From Anagrus nilaparvatae (lineage: Eukaryota > Arthropoda > Insecta > Hymenoptera > Mymaridae), in the NCBI GenBank assembly GCA_022575985.1, contig JAKSXM010000014.1:2914001-2978000 (forward strand): a stretch of DNA of 64,000 nt, written 5' to 3'. Shown here one piece after another: positions 43,749 through 54,690 of the stretch. The notes beneath the pieces are model-generated. The model saw only the letters and a program-made list of their open reading frames with translations. It was not told where the DNA came from and made no database searches. The translations under genes were made by a program, and so were the position numbers. Every line of letters starts with the position of its first letter. Position 1 is the first letter of the stretch.

Positions 43749-45531
43749 ATGGCTCGTGAACTGTATCTTAACCATCATCCTGGTGCCCATATTCTCAGAA
43801 TTGAGGATGAAGAAACTATGAATATAATTGTAAATACTTAGTTGATTTTTATATTTTACTATAAATTTTTAAATTTAATTTAATTATTTTTTTTTTTTTT
43901 TAACTTTTAATAATATTGTTTCTGTTTTTAGTGGGAATGGGCCAGGATCAAGGCTCATTTTGATGGTGCAAACCCTTTTACCTGGGTTCTACGCCAAGTT
44001 GACTTCATTGATGACGAGCTCGACGACTGGTGGTGGCAGGAGGTTGGTTTTTATTTTCATTTAACTTACTTACTTCTAAAAAAAATTTTATTCTTTTTTT
44101 TGAAAAATAATTATTTTTATCGCGCGCACAGATCGTTCACTATGCGAATCTGCTCTCTAAAACAAACTTTTGAAAAAATAATTATTTTTATTGTTCGCAG
44201 ATCGTTCAATATGCGATCTGCTCTTTAAAAAAAATACAAATTTTGAAAAAGGAAAAAAAAAATAATTATTTTTATCACGTGCAGATCGTTCAATATGCTA
44301 TCTGCACTTAAAAAAAACTTTTGAAAAATAATTATTCTTCTTTCTTTTTTTTTACTTTACTTTAAATATGGGTGATTATTACTCAACCCGGCCACCCCCC
44401 TCTGTCCAAAAATGGTGGCAACTTAAAAAGATTTTGGTTTTCTCAAATTGACTGGAAAAGGGTCTAGTTTTTTATTCTCATTGGCCTTTTCAACTACGTA
44501 AATCTACTGTGCCCATTTTAGGCACTGAGCGGCGGCAGGTCGACATTTTAAAAAACAGAAAAATTGAAATAAAAGTAGATTAACGGTAAGTTTTTTGAAA
44601 TTTTTTTCTCTTAAAAGTTGTTATTTATTAAAACAAAGAAAATGAGACCACTTGCGTGGTAATTGGTTGATTTTTTAAAAAGTTTTGTGGGTGCTATGTA
44701 GTTTTTAAAAATGGGTAAAAAACGGCTACTTTGACTGATGATATCTCTGAACCTACATATCCAAAATAAAAAAGTTTTAGTGCAAAATGGCAGTCTTTTG
44801 ATACATTATAAGTGTGCCAAATATCAGGGGATTTGGTTGAGTAGTTTCGGATTTAACAATTTTTGGGTACTAATTCTCTTAAAAAAATGGGTCAAAATTT
44901 GTTTCAGAATTACCCTTAAAATTGCTAAATCCGAAACTACTCGATCAAATCTTCTAATAATTGGCACACTTATTATGTATCAAAAGACTACCATTTTGCA
45001 CTAAAACTTTTTTATTTTGAATATATAGGTTCAGAGATATCATCAGTCAAAGTAGCCGTTTTTTACCCATTTTTAAAAACTACATAGCACCCACAAAACT
45101 TTTTAAGAAATCAACCAATTATAACGCAAGTGGTCGCATTTTCTTTGTTTTAATCAATAACAACTTTTAAGAGAAAAAAATTTCAAAAAACTTACCGTTA
45201 ATCTACTTTTATTTCAATTTTTCTGTTTTTAAAATGTCGACCTGCCGCCGCTCAGTGCCAAAAATGGGCACAGTAGATTTACGGAGTTGAAAAGGCCAAT
45301 GAGAATAAAAAACTAGACCCTTTTCCAGTCAATTTGAGAAAACCAAAATCTTTTTAAGTTGCCACCATTTTTGGACAGAGTGGGGTGGCCGAGTTGAGAA
45401 ATAATCGCCCATATATATTTTAATTATAGCTCTGGAACCGGGAGTGCTACTGGGAGTTGGGTCACAATCAATGTTTTCCGCCTCCGCCAGAGGACGACGG
45501 GCCTGTTAATGAAATGGACCAGGTTGAATAA
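43749..45531 (+). CDS. Trp-rich acidic 97-aa protein, three exons
   Basis: Exons 43749-43829 (27 codons), 43932-44042 (37 codons) and 45430-45531 (33 codons plus TAA), all phase 0 with GT..AG borders and T-rich acceptors. The protein starts MARELYLNHHPGAHILRIED, continues with WEWARIKAHFDG and DDELDDWWWQE, and ends in a Pro/acidic tail (CFPPPPEDDGPVNEMDQVE). Nine Trp in 97 residues and no domain I recognise. Each exon is too short for routine ORF finding. It follows the JmjC gene on the same strand and shares its intron style, so the two may belong together. Function unknown; could be a small regulatory or packaging partner, but that is only speculation. Confidence 0.62.
44100..44335 (+). repeat. 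Hairpin-bearing tandem repeat in intron 2 of the Trp-rich gene
   Basis: Three units of about 70-85 bp, each with AAATAATTATTTTTAT and an inverted repeat GCAGATCG-9 nt-CGATCTGC (44198-44222 perfect; 44128-44151 and 44281-44305 slightly altered). Parallel in design to the repeat in the JmjC gene but unrelated in sequence. Confidence 0.82.
44366..45416. mobile_element. 1.05-kb fold-back element in intron 2 of the Trp-rich gene
   Basis: Arms of about 480 bp: ATATGGGTGATTATTACTCAAC at the left is mirrored by GTTGAGAAATAATCGCCCATAT at the right (20-nt cores). Pairing continues inward through GTCGACATTTT and TTTTACCCATTTTTAAAA. Ends are bordered by AT/TA, so a TA duplication is likely. No coding capacity. 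Inserted without breaking an exon. Confidence 0.85.
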
Positions 45532-45964
45532 TGATATATTACTATGTAAATCAATAAAGGTCAACTTCTAGTCAATTTTAACTAAGGTTTTATTAATAAA
45601 TTTTTTTTTAATTCAACCTAACCCATTTGCATCCAACATTATCTGAAAAATAACTAATCTTCTCGGTTTGAGTACATACTTTACTATTATAGCTTAACTT
45701 TACTTAATAATTACAACATTTGAATTTAATGTTACCTTAGCTAAATTTTCTCTTGGTTTAATTGTAATGATTCGAGTTTATCCCGTTTGCTTTAATTTGC
45801 CTTCATGAAATTGAACGAAATTTATAACGACGGATCTAAGGACGAAAACTGCTGAAAAATTTTAGCTATTTTAACATCAATTTTATTTATTATAACTTAT
45901 TCTAAAATTTAGACAAATTTTCTAACTTAATTTAATATTACTAGCACCAAAAAAAAAATTCGAA
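45532..45964. other. Spacer between Trp-rich gene and env2 (convergent 3' ends)
   Basis: AT-rich. I looked for a polypurine tract or LTR on the minus strand here and saw none, which matters for the large-element interpretation. Confidence 0.45.
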
Positions 45965-47385
45965 TTATTTTGGATTTATTCTCGGTTCATTTAATTTACT
46001 CACTACTTCTGTCAGCTTCTGGTCCACCTTAACTCTCTTATATATTTTCCTTTTCCTGTTACATGCGAACACCCATAAACACACATTGCACAATAAAATA
46101 ATTATTGTTACTGTCGACAATATTTCCACGTGATACTGAAAACTGTACGCTAACACATACTGTGGAGTAACTTTTCGTTTTGTTGGCTCTGATGTTTTTG
46201 GAATTGAAGGACTTACAATGAACCTACTCATATTTCCTATTGCTAAAACAGCATCTTGGACTACTAGAGATACTGGTGAACTTGTGGTGCCCTTGAAAAT
46301 AATTCCATTCACTTTTAATTCGCATTGCGTTGGTAAGTCGATTACTCCTAGCCCTTTAGCCATTTGTGTGTGTTTTTGGCTTGGACAGTCTATTGAAAAA
46401 AATGTTGGATGGCTAAAAGAAAAAACTATTCCCGACTTTGTTTGGCTTGTGAATGGCTCTTCAGATGGTGTATCTACTACCTCACAATTCAACCTTGAGT
46501 GTACAAACAGCTCTGCTTCACAACTAGGGTTTGATTGGATTATTGGTGGTTTTCTAAAATACAATGTATTTCCACAAGATGGTAAGTTATTTAGTTCCAA
46601 TTCTGAAATAAAAAATGTTTTGTTCCTAAAATGATTAATTCCCATATAGTCGTTCCTGAATTTCACTTGAGATGTTACGTTTATTTCACCAACTTGGGTA
46701 AAAACAGCTGGGCGATGGAGCTTAACGACTTTGTATAGTTTTGATTGGAGCTGTGGAACTTTTATTTTGATTGCTATAACTTCGGCGTTTAGCGTTGCAG
46801 TTTAAGTTCGTAGGTAAGATCACATTCCTTAGTTTTTATGATGTTCGGGTGTATTTTTGATAAATTTTTCCATGCTTCAGGTGTAAATAAATCTGAGGGT
46901 ACTTCATTTTTGTTAATTCCTTTTAAAGTTTCAAAAAAAGTTTTTACCCTTGGCACTATTTTCACTGGATGGTCCTCTAAGTATATTTCTTTTGCTAACA
47001 TAGCCCAGTCTTGATTCAGCTTCAGTTCTACTAAAATTCCCTCTCTCTCTGACCTTTTGATTACTTTTAACCAGTCTGTTATTTTTGTGTTAAAATTTTC
47101 CACCTCCTCCAGGTCCATAATCCAATCTTTTAATTCCTTGATGGTTTGATTTAGCTGTGGGATATTATTTATTCTGTTTTGGTAATACAGGTGCACGTTG
47201 TAAATATAGTTCATGTTTATCAAAGCAATAAGTTCCAGATATTCGTCCTGCAAATACGCCTTTTCTACTTCCTCAAACAGTATTCCAGGATTTCTATGAA
47301 TATTATAAATCCTCAATTTCTTCTGATTGTAAGCCTCGGTTGACGCCACGATCAACAATAAAATTACTACTGCCCAGTTCACCAT
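45965..47385 (-). pseudogene. env: env2: F-like envelope protein of LTR retroelement, one frameshift
   Basis: ATG at 47385 begins a signal peptide (aa 1-18). The frame runs to 46789; the reading then shifts near 46795 and stays open to the stop at 45965, about 470 aa in total. The N-terminal part has an NPGILFEEVEKA segment like the region after the signal peptide in errantiviral/baculoviral F-type proteins. The C-terminal part has several Cys, a membrane anchor of about 22 residues (near 46085-46150 on the map) and a short basic tail. No furin-type cleavage site is obvious. A splice acceptor (pyrimidine tract then TTTTAG, 47420-47407) lies about 20 nt before the ATG. Family role: membrane fusion. 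Assignment to the F group is by pattern only. Confidence 0.6.
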
Positions 47386-47586
47386 GATTCTTCTTTAAAT
47401 TTAGTGCTAAAAGAAAAAAATTTTCCTTTGGTTAGCGAAGTTTATTTTTAAATTGAACTTAAATTCTTATAATTAATTTTAAATGCTAATGGCCTTAAAC
47501 TTTAGTTTACTTAAAATATGCAATTCTAATTCTCTACTTTCGACTTTCGCTATATTAATTTCTTTCATTTTTCTTTTTTTTTTTTT
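47386..47586. other. Spacer between env1 and env2, with splice acceptor for env2
   Basis: About 200 bp; the minus-strand pyrimidine tract and AG at 47408-47407 are the only notable feature. Confidence 0.5.
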
Positions 47587-49652
47587 TTATTTAGATAATC
47601 GTCTATTGTTGTTTCTGGGAGGTGGTATTGGCGATGCATGCTGATTATTTGGTTCACTGCTGCCCAAATCTTGTAATTCCATCGTGGAATTTCCTAGTAA
47701 CGGATATAGCTCAGGTCCTTCGGGTGCTGTAGGACTAATGACCACCTCTGGATGTTCATTATTGTTGTCTATAGCCCTAATATTTTGATTTTCGTTATTA
47801 TTTTCTTGATTAGCATAATTATTTATTTCTTGACCTAGTTGTAAAAGTAATTGGGTCAGCGAGTCCCAAAATGCTGCTAGTATGTGGAGTAAAAAGCCAT
47901 ATATTAAATATAACGCATATCCTTGTAGTGCCGAATCTAAAATAAATTTAATTAGTCTAAATACTAGAAAAAATCCTAATATTCCTGCACTAAAAGTTCC
48001 AAATGATATAAATTTTCCCCAAAATCTTTCCCACGTTGATTTAATAATTTTTTCTATTGATTCAGGGTTTAGTAAATAAGACACACTAATTTTATCTCCT
48101 GTTACGTTTTGTCCTACCATTCCTCTTGCTATTGAGTTCAAAATGGCGGTTCTCTCTATCGGGAACAAAAGTGCTTCTCGGACTGATTCTAGCTGTTGTA
48201 AGGAATAAAGCCCTGTTTGCCCTAATTTTCTAGGATCAGAGTACTTCCATGTGGCTTTTGTTTCCGGTGAGATTACCCCTGATTTATTTGCCTCCACTGG
48301 CTCCGGAAACAGCTTATACCATTTGTTAGCTATAAAATACATAGGGGGAAAAATGCTAGAGCATTGATACCTTACTCCCAATTGGGTTAGAATGTGTGTC
48401 CTTGGCGGCATGAAGTAAGGTTTACCATCCTTTTCAACGGGCATCTCTTGGTAACATGTTTCTGTTCTTCTGAATGATACGCTGACTGGCTGGCACTGAA
48501 CAATAATTATTGTCTCTCCGGCTACAACTCCCAAAAACCCTGCTTTCTGAGTCAGTTGGTATCCAAAATGGGCTGGCTGAGTGATGGCCGTACTAAGCGC
48601 ATTTGCAATAATTTTTTTCTCGATCTGGCACTTATGCATGAGGACATCATGATATAGTTCATTCATCTGCCTCGTCGAATGTTGTTGAACGAACACTATT
48701 TTAGTGTTAACATACGCCATCAGATCGATATTCTCGGCTGCTGTGACTGGAGGCATGTCTAAAACTTGAGGATTGTCTGTTTCAATTATGAAATGAGCTG
48801 GTGAATCAGTTCGAATGAGTTCCGCATTACAAGTTGAAGTTGAGCCCTGAGCTGTAAAAGCAAAAGTTACATCTGCTTGAATAGCGTACACCGGTCTATT
48901 CGGTTTCTCCGGGTCTACAATTTTATCAACTACTCCTGAAAATAATTTAGTATATTTTTTCTGACATTCACTGATGGGCAGTGATGTCCAAAACACGTAA
49001 CCTCCGTATAGATCTAAACATTCCTCTTCATTAAACCTGCATCTGGTCCCTGATCTTAGCACAAGTTGGTTTGTTTCTAGGTTTATTGTAGCGTAGTAAT
49101 CTTCTAGGGTTACTTTCACATATCCACTGACTATTACATTATTGTACGTGCCGTGTACCTTCCATTGATACAATTTTCTGCGTTTCCATTTCTTGATCCC
49201 GCAAGTTCAACTGGAGTCACCACAGAATCATTTCTTTTTAATAATGGGATCACAATCATATTCCTGAAATGGAGATTTCCGTGGTGTTGCATTTGTTCAC
49301 ACTTCGACCTAGTTATTGGCTCAATGTACGATGCCATGGAGAAATCCAATGAATTTAATTGATTAGGCGTAAACCAATGTTTTACACAGCGTGATACAAT
49401 CCTTTCCACTTCGACTTTGCAAACTAATACCTTTGTTTTAGTAAATTTATTGGCTTGGACCAAAGCCACTTTGGTTTTTGATATATTTAGATTTGATTTT
49501 TCCGGTATGTCGCATTCTCCGATGTCTATCAGTGAGTAGGTTGAATAGTTAGAAATTTGATTTTCACAATCAAAAGCTATCATTGAATTTTCCTTGAAAT
49601 CTTGCGCTCCAGCCATCGCCCACGTTGCTAATAATAAAATGATTAACTCCAT
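47587..49652 (-). pseudogene. env: env1: chuvirus-type (Jingchuvirales) glycoprotein, one frameshift
   Basis: ATG 49652 opens a signal peptide (aa 1-16). The frame runs to 49134. The body continues in another frame from about 49173 to the stop at 47587, so one small shift near 49170 splits a protein of about 690 aa. The Cys-bearing N-terminal domain (starting AFDCENQ), the EDYYATINLE block and the ERTAILNSIARG block before the membrane region resemble glycoproteins of chuviruses, which are known to have been captured by arthropod LTR elements. Hydrophobic membrane segments lie about 150-170 aa before the end; the cytoplasmic tail is Asn-rich. A splice acceptor (TTTTTATTTCAG) directly abuts the ATG. 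Role in relatives: receptor binding and fusion. Confidence 0.72.
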
Positions 49653-50664
49653 CTGAAATAAAAATATCCTTTTATTTTCGTCCCCTGTTTTTTTTTTTTT
49701 TTTATTTAATTTAGTTATTTAGCGGAAATCGTGGTTTTAGGTACGACTTCCTCACTCTATTTGGATGTATTATCTTAAACTTATTTTGACCTAATTTCAA
49801 TTTTACATTACCATTTTGGTATGTGTCACTTACAGATGGGCCTAAATAATGATTTCTAAATTTTCTAACCCTATAACCTGGCAATAAATAAACACTATCT
49901 CCGATTTTAAAAACTCTATGTACAATTTTTCTGTCATAATAAGCTTTAGACCGTTCTTTAGCCCTTATGAGACTTTCTCTAGCTATTTTTTGCACTTTAT
50001 TTAGTTTTGTGACTAAATCTCTTAAGTAACTGTCCATAGTCTTTGGCTGGTCTTTTGAGTCTTCCATGCTTGATGGTGTTCTGCATATTCTAACAAAGAC
50101 TAATTCATAAGGTGTCGCATCTATGCCTTCGTGGTGGGCACTGTTGTAGCTTAGCATTGCCATATTATCCAGATTCTTGTAAACAAAATGAGTCAAATAT
50201 TCAATTAATGGGTGATTTTGGCGCTCTAAAGACGCGTTACTCTGTGGTCTATAGCTACACGTTCTAATTTGCTTGATTTTGAACCTCCTAGCTATCTCCT
50301 TAAGCAGTTTTGACATGAAGTTTTGAGCTCTGTCTGTTAAAATTTGCTTTGGACATCCGAAAATTGATATTAAACGCCTTATAAAAACTTCAGATACTGT
50401 GCTTGCTGTTCCGTCTAGTATTGCATATGCCTGACCGAATTTGGTCAATAAACATTGGGAAACCAATATGTAAACATTTCCGTTTGTTGTGGTGTTTCAC
50501 GGACCCACCAAATCCATTGCTACCTTGTTGAACGCTTGTGGAGGTGTGTCGGTAATCAAAAGTGGCTGTCTTGTTTTCACTCTAACTAATTTCTTCAACT
50601 GACAATCCATGCATCCCTGTTTCATACCTTCCCAGGAAAAATTATTTTTTATTCGTTTCCAAGT

Positions 50665-51215
50665 CTTTGTGATAATTATTTTGAATTTGTCTCCAATTGT
50701 AAATATTATAAATAAAACACTTTAATATTTTTATGTAAATATCTTTTATTGTTCCTTCTTTTTACAATTTAATCATTTTGTTAAAAAACGACGCGTTTCG
50801 GAAAGTTAACTTTCCATCCTCAGGTTTGTCTCAATTAATGAGAAAAATAAAATTATATTAAAACACTTTTTGAACATAGTTTACGTCAATGTTGCATGGT
50901 CGAGCAACTGTATAATACTAATTTTATTTAATATTTCTATAAAATCTAACGTGTATTATTTAAAAGATAAGAAAATAATGACAATTTAATACATAATAAT
51001 AATACAATAAATATCTTATATTGTGTGTGTGAATAATTTCTATTATAGATATGATTACAAAACCTGTTTTAGAGTTATTTAAAGTTTAAAGGGAAATATA
51101 TGGATTTTTAAATTTTATAATAATTTGTCGTATAAAATATTTTTATTGAACATCAATTTATCGTTAAGCATGTTATCTTTGTCTATTTTTGTATTTTTAT
51201 ATATTTCTTTGTGAT
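50665..51215 (-). mobile_element. PLE-3: 5'-truncated Penelope-like insertion in integrase, 9-bp target duplication
   Basis: Insert 50674-51206 is flanked by CTTTGTGAT at 50665-50673 and 51207-51215; removing it restores the integrase frame. The minus-strand start encodes the last approximately 30 codons of a PLE ORF (KDNMLNDKLMFNKNILYDKL), resembling the PLE-2 C-terminus (KDKILNDQLHFKSHALYNTA). Then come 3' non-coding sequence and a hammerhead-like motif. Younger than the gypsy element. Confidence 0.88.
50783..50830 (-). ncRNA. Hammerhead-ribozyme-like motif of PLE-3
   Basis: Minus strand CTGAGGA (50823-50817), T, perfect palindromic helix II GGAAAGTTAACTTTCC (50815-50800), GAAA (50799-50796), then CGCGTCG. 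PLE-2 also has GAAACGCGTCG at this position. Confidence 0.62.
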
Positions 51216-51607
51216 CCCTTTATGGCCACCAACTGCTGAGCAATGAGCTTCCTGGAGTATTTGTTCTCTTTCTGCTACTGTTGGTACTCTTATTAACCCT
51301 AAACATATAACTATTGTTATTTTAGAACTTGAATCAAAACTTTTCTTTAGTATACTCAAAATTTCTACCCAAGTTAGATCGCAAATATTTTCTGACTTTG
51401 AAATACTAAAAGCTATACCTTTTTTTTCTAAAATTTACTGTAATTTACCTAACGTTAACTTTATATTGTCATTGGCTCTAGACATAGAAACTGCTACGCC
51501 TGATATTACAGATAACAGGATATGATATTTATTACTAACTTTAATTACATACGGTTCGTGTAAGTCTAATTGCAGGTTCCTTGGTAGTTTGTTTACCGCA
51601 TCCATCT

Positions 51608-53269
51608 CTAGAGCTCCAGAGATGCACCTGAAGTAGATGCGAAATACACTATGTTATCGTTACGCATGTGAAGTTTGTCTCTGCACGTAACGAAATTTCC
51701 TGCGGACATCCTCTCCTTATGAGCTCTTAGCTCTGTAGCATCAAGGTCAACATTTTGGAAAGGAAGGTCCTCATTTTCCTGTTGAAAGATATTATCCACA
51801 TGCGACCGAGACAGCTCTTCATCGATGTCCGGATAATGTTGGCTCCTGTGTTCCTGGATAATTTCATTAACATTAGGTACTTCTTGGTCGATTATTTCTT
51901 CAGGAATTTGTTCCTTATCCTTTTTCTTTTTGTTCTTTGGTCGAAGTGCACTGATGGCGTCCAGATACTTCTGGCTTCGCTTTCTGGACCTGGTGTTTGG
52001 CCTGGACCCTTCTTGTGATGTTGGCTCCATTGATGGACTTTGGTCCTGCTCCTCCAGTATAGTACCTAATACAAGAATTTTTTTATTAGTCATGGGAACT
52101 ACTTCTAAAATTAAAACTGGATTTCGACTTAACGCATCTGCGTTTACGTTAGTTACACCAGACTTGAATACAAGTTCATACTCATATTCATCTAATTTTA
52201 ACCTCCATCTTGTTACTCTTGCATTAGGATCTCTCTTATTTTTCATGAAAATAAGGGCCTTATGATCTGTCACTAATTTAAATTTCCTCCCATGCAGGTA
52301 TTGTCTAAAATAATCTACGCTGCTAATAATTGCTAAACATTCTTTGTCCGTAGTACTGTAATTTCTTTCTGCGTCAGTTAATGTCTTCGAATAGTATGCT
52401 ACTGGACGGTCTTGGCCAATTTCTCCTTGAGACAAAATTGAACCTAAAGCGAAACCTGAAGAATCCGTTGTTAAGATAAATCCTATGGACCAGTCTGGAT
52501 ATATTAATACTGGAGCTTGTATCAATTTTGATCTTAGTTCTTCAAAAGCCTTCTGTGCTTCTTCGCCCTAAACAAATTCGACATCCTTTTTCAACAGGCT
52601 TGTTAATGGTTTGCTTATTTTAGCAAAATTTGGTACTAATCGACAATAATAGCCTGCCAAACCTAGAAATTGTTTAATGTTTTTCTGATTTTTAGGTACA
52701 GGAAACTTCTCTACTGCTGTGATTTTTGCTGGATCAGGTTGTACTCCTTCCTTGGAAATTATGTGCCCCAAGTAGTTGATGGTTTTCTTTATGAAGTGGC
52801 ACTTTTTCGGCTGTAATTTTAGGTTAGCTTTTTGTAATCTTATCATTACCTGTCTTAGAGCTTCCAATAATTTTTCCAGAGTCCTGGCAAATATTAAAAT
52901 ATCGTCGATGTAGACTACCACATTCTCTAGTCCAGCAAGCACTATATTTAGCAGCCTTTGGAATGAGCTGGGAGCTGAACATATTCCAAAAGCTAATCGT
53001 TGGAACTGAAACAAACCATATTTACAGGCAAATGCCGTTTTATGCTGGTCATCTGGATGAATGGCCACCTGGTGATACCCTTGTGAAAGGTCGAGAGAGA
53101 TGAAGTACTGAGCGCCATCTAGCTTGTCCAGAATTTCCAAAACAGATGGTAGAGGGTAGCTATCACCCAAAGTTACAGAATTTAATTTTCTAAAATCCAA
53201 ACAAAGTCGATGTTCGACCACCCCTTGGGCGTTTGGCTTCTTTGGCACCAGTAAAATACCAGAATTATA
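51608..53269 (-). pseudogene. pol: Reverse transcriptase and RNase H (Ty3/gypsy), two in-frame stops
   Basis: One frame from the RT fingers to RNase H. RT: LCLDFRKLNSVTLGDSYPLP, YFISLDLSQGYHQV, FAFGICSAPSSFQ (LAFG here), VVYIDDILIFA (catalytic, about 52880-52910 on the map). Then a connection region IKQFLGLAGYYCRLV. RNase H: ILTTDSSGFALGSILSQ, TDKECLAII and VTDHKAL. A stop at 52568 replaces a Trp-like position (TAG); another at 53273 separates the upstream region (VPSF*AYNSG). A frameshift ends the frame near 51608, after an acidic Glu/Gln-rich linker. Confidence 0.9.
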
Positions 53270-53272
53270 TGC

Positions 53273-54559
53273 TTAGAAACTTGGTACTATGATACCCTCC
53301 TTCAAAAGTTTCGTTATTTGCTCCTTAAGTTCCTCGGCCAGGAATGGATTAATTCTGTACTGCTTTGTATGGATTGGCAATTCATTTGTAGTAATTATGC
53401 GATGCTGGTACAAATCAGTGTATGGTAAATAATCCCCTGGAATATGAAAGCAGTTATGGAATTCATTAATTACATTTTCTACAATTTTCAATTCATCTTC
53501 CGATAGATGCTCGAGATTTGACAATTCCTTAATTTTCTTGATCCTTTCCTCTGGACTAATTACCAACACCCTAACTTTACCTTTTCTGCTACATTTTATT
53601 TTATCCAGTCCCTCTATAGCTTTTTTAAAAATATCAGGCATATACTTAGGTTTTTCTACTTCTAATACTGTTAACAAATTAAATAGACTTTGAGTATTTA
53701 TTTCCTTAAAATCTATATTATCTAATATTACATTTGTTAACGCTATTATATCTTGTTTATTATAATCACTAAGATTATTTTCTTCTAACATGTCCGAAAT
53801 TAATTCTCTTAATATTGATACCTGCTTTAAAAAATAAGTCTCTTCCTCTGAATTATGTACGAATTTTTGTTCAGACAATGTGTCTATTCTTTCAGCTAAG
53901 CCTTTTTTATGTTTAACTAATTTCTTATACGAAAAACTTTCAGCCTCATCTACCTTAGAAATACCTATCTTCTTATTTATTATATCAAAATTATTTACTA
54001 TTTTTACTACTAATTCTAGCACCGCAGAGCAAATATTATTACCAACTTCTAAATATGACATGAGCTTATCCAAAAGTTTTAAAGTTTCTCTGGACTCTAA
54101 TGGCGTTAGTGATGTTTTTTCTAACAAAAACCTTTTAGCCATGGCAATTAACGCTCTAGAATCATCAATTGCCATAGGTATTAAATCCTTACTTTTTGCT
54201 AAAAACCTTAATAAGACTTGCAGCGTTTTGAACTCATCAAAACCTTGAATTTTTGCTTCAGCGATTTTAAGTACCTTATACACAGGTTTTACTACAGAAA
54301 AACTACAATTTTTCTCGATAGCAGGTCTAATTAAACTTGGTACCTGCTTTCCTAAAGGATCTGAAAAATAATTATTTTTGACGAGAGCAGGTCTCGTGGC
54401 CGCGGGACCTTCTCTCTCAAAAAAAACAGAATTTTTCTTTAGCCCTAATTTATGCAAGGAATCGTTTGTATTTAGATGAAATATGCGCATTGTCAAACAA
54501 CTCGATGCTTTTAAATCATAGCTTGAAGGACCTGCTGCGGAACTAGAAGGAATTTGCAA
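53273..54559 (-). CDS. pol: Protease-RT linker region of the gypsy Pol polyprotein
   Basis: 428 aa in the same frame as the RT. Mostly helical, Lys/Leu/Glu-rich sequence with no motif I recognise, ending in the start of the RT fingers (QHRIITTNELPIHTKQYRIN and KEGIIVPSF). Such a long spacer between protease and RT is unusual for gypsy elements. The Met at 54559 is internal; a frameshift separates it from the protease frame. Confidence 0.75.
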   Translation of the reverse strand: MQIPSSSAAGPSSYDLKASSCLTMRIFHLNTNDSLHKLGLKKNSVFFEREGPAATRPALVKNNYFSDPLGKQVPSLIRPAIEKNCSFSVVKPVYKVLKIAEAKIQGFDEFKTLQVLLRFLAKSKDLIPMAIDDSRALIAMAKRFLLEKTSLTPLESRETLKLLDKLMSYLEVGNNICSAVLELVVKIVNNFDIINKKIGISKVDEAESFSYKKLVKHKKGLAERIDTLSEQKFVHNSEEETYFLKQVSILRELISDMLEENNLSDYNKQDIIALTNVILDNIDFKEINTQSLFNLLTVLEVEKPKYMPDIFKKAIEGLDKIKCSRKGKVRVLVISPEERIKKIKELSNLEHLSEDELKIVENVINEFHNCFHIPGDYLPYTDLYQHRIITTNELPIHTKQYRINPFLAEELKEQITKLLKEGIIVPSF

Positions 54560-54690
54560 AGGATTTATTAAAGTTTTATTATTGCCTTCCGAAGAAACTA
54601 TATAAGTTCTGTTGGTGTTTTGCTGATGTACTGTTTTTTGAACTGAATTGGGGTTCGAATTTTGTGCAAATTTTGTTATCTGATTTTGTA

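Larger units (their letters stand above)
49711..51600 (-). pseudogene. pol: Integrase of the gypsy-type element, split by a PLE insertion and stops
   Basis: Minus strand: linker with several breaks (51600-51330), HHCC zinc domain (H..AHCSAVGGHKG before the PLE, then GCMDCQ after it), catalytic core with MDLVGP (first Asp; a TGA follows at about 50502), ILTDRAQNF (second Asp; usual Gly is Ala) and ASLERQNHPL (Glu). The 251-aa C-terminal frame 50466-49711 includes the YDRKIVHRVFKIGDSVYLLPGYR module common in gypsy integrases. PLE-3 (50674-51206) separates the zinc domain from the core. Inactive. Confidence 0.87.
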
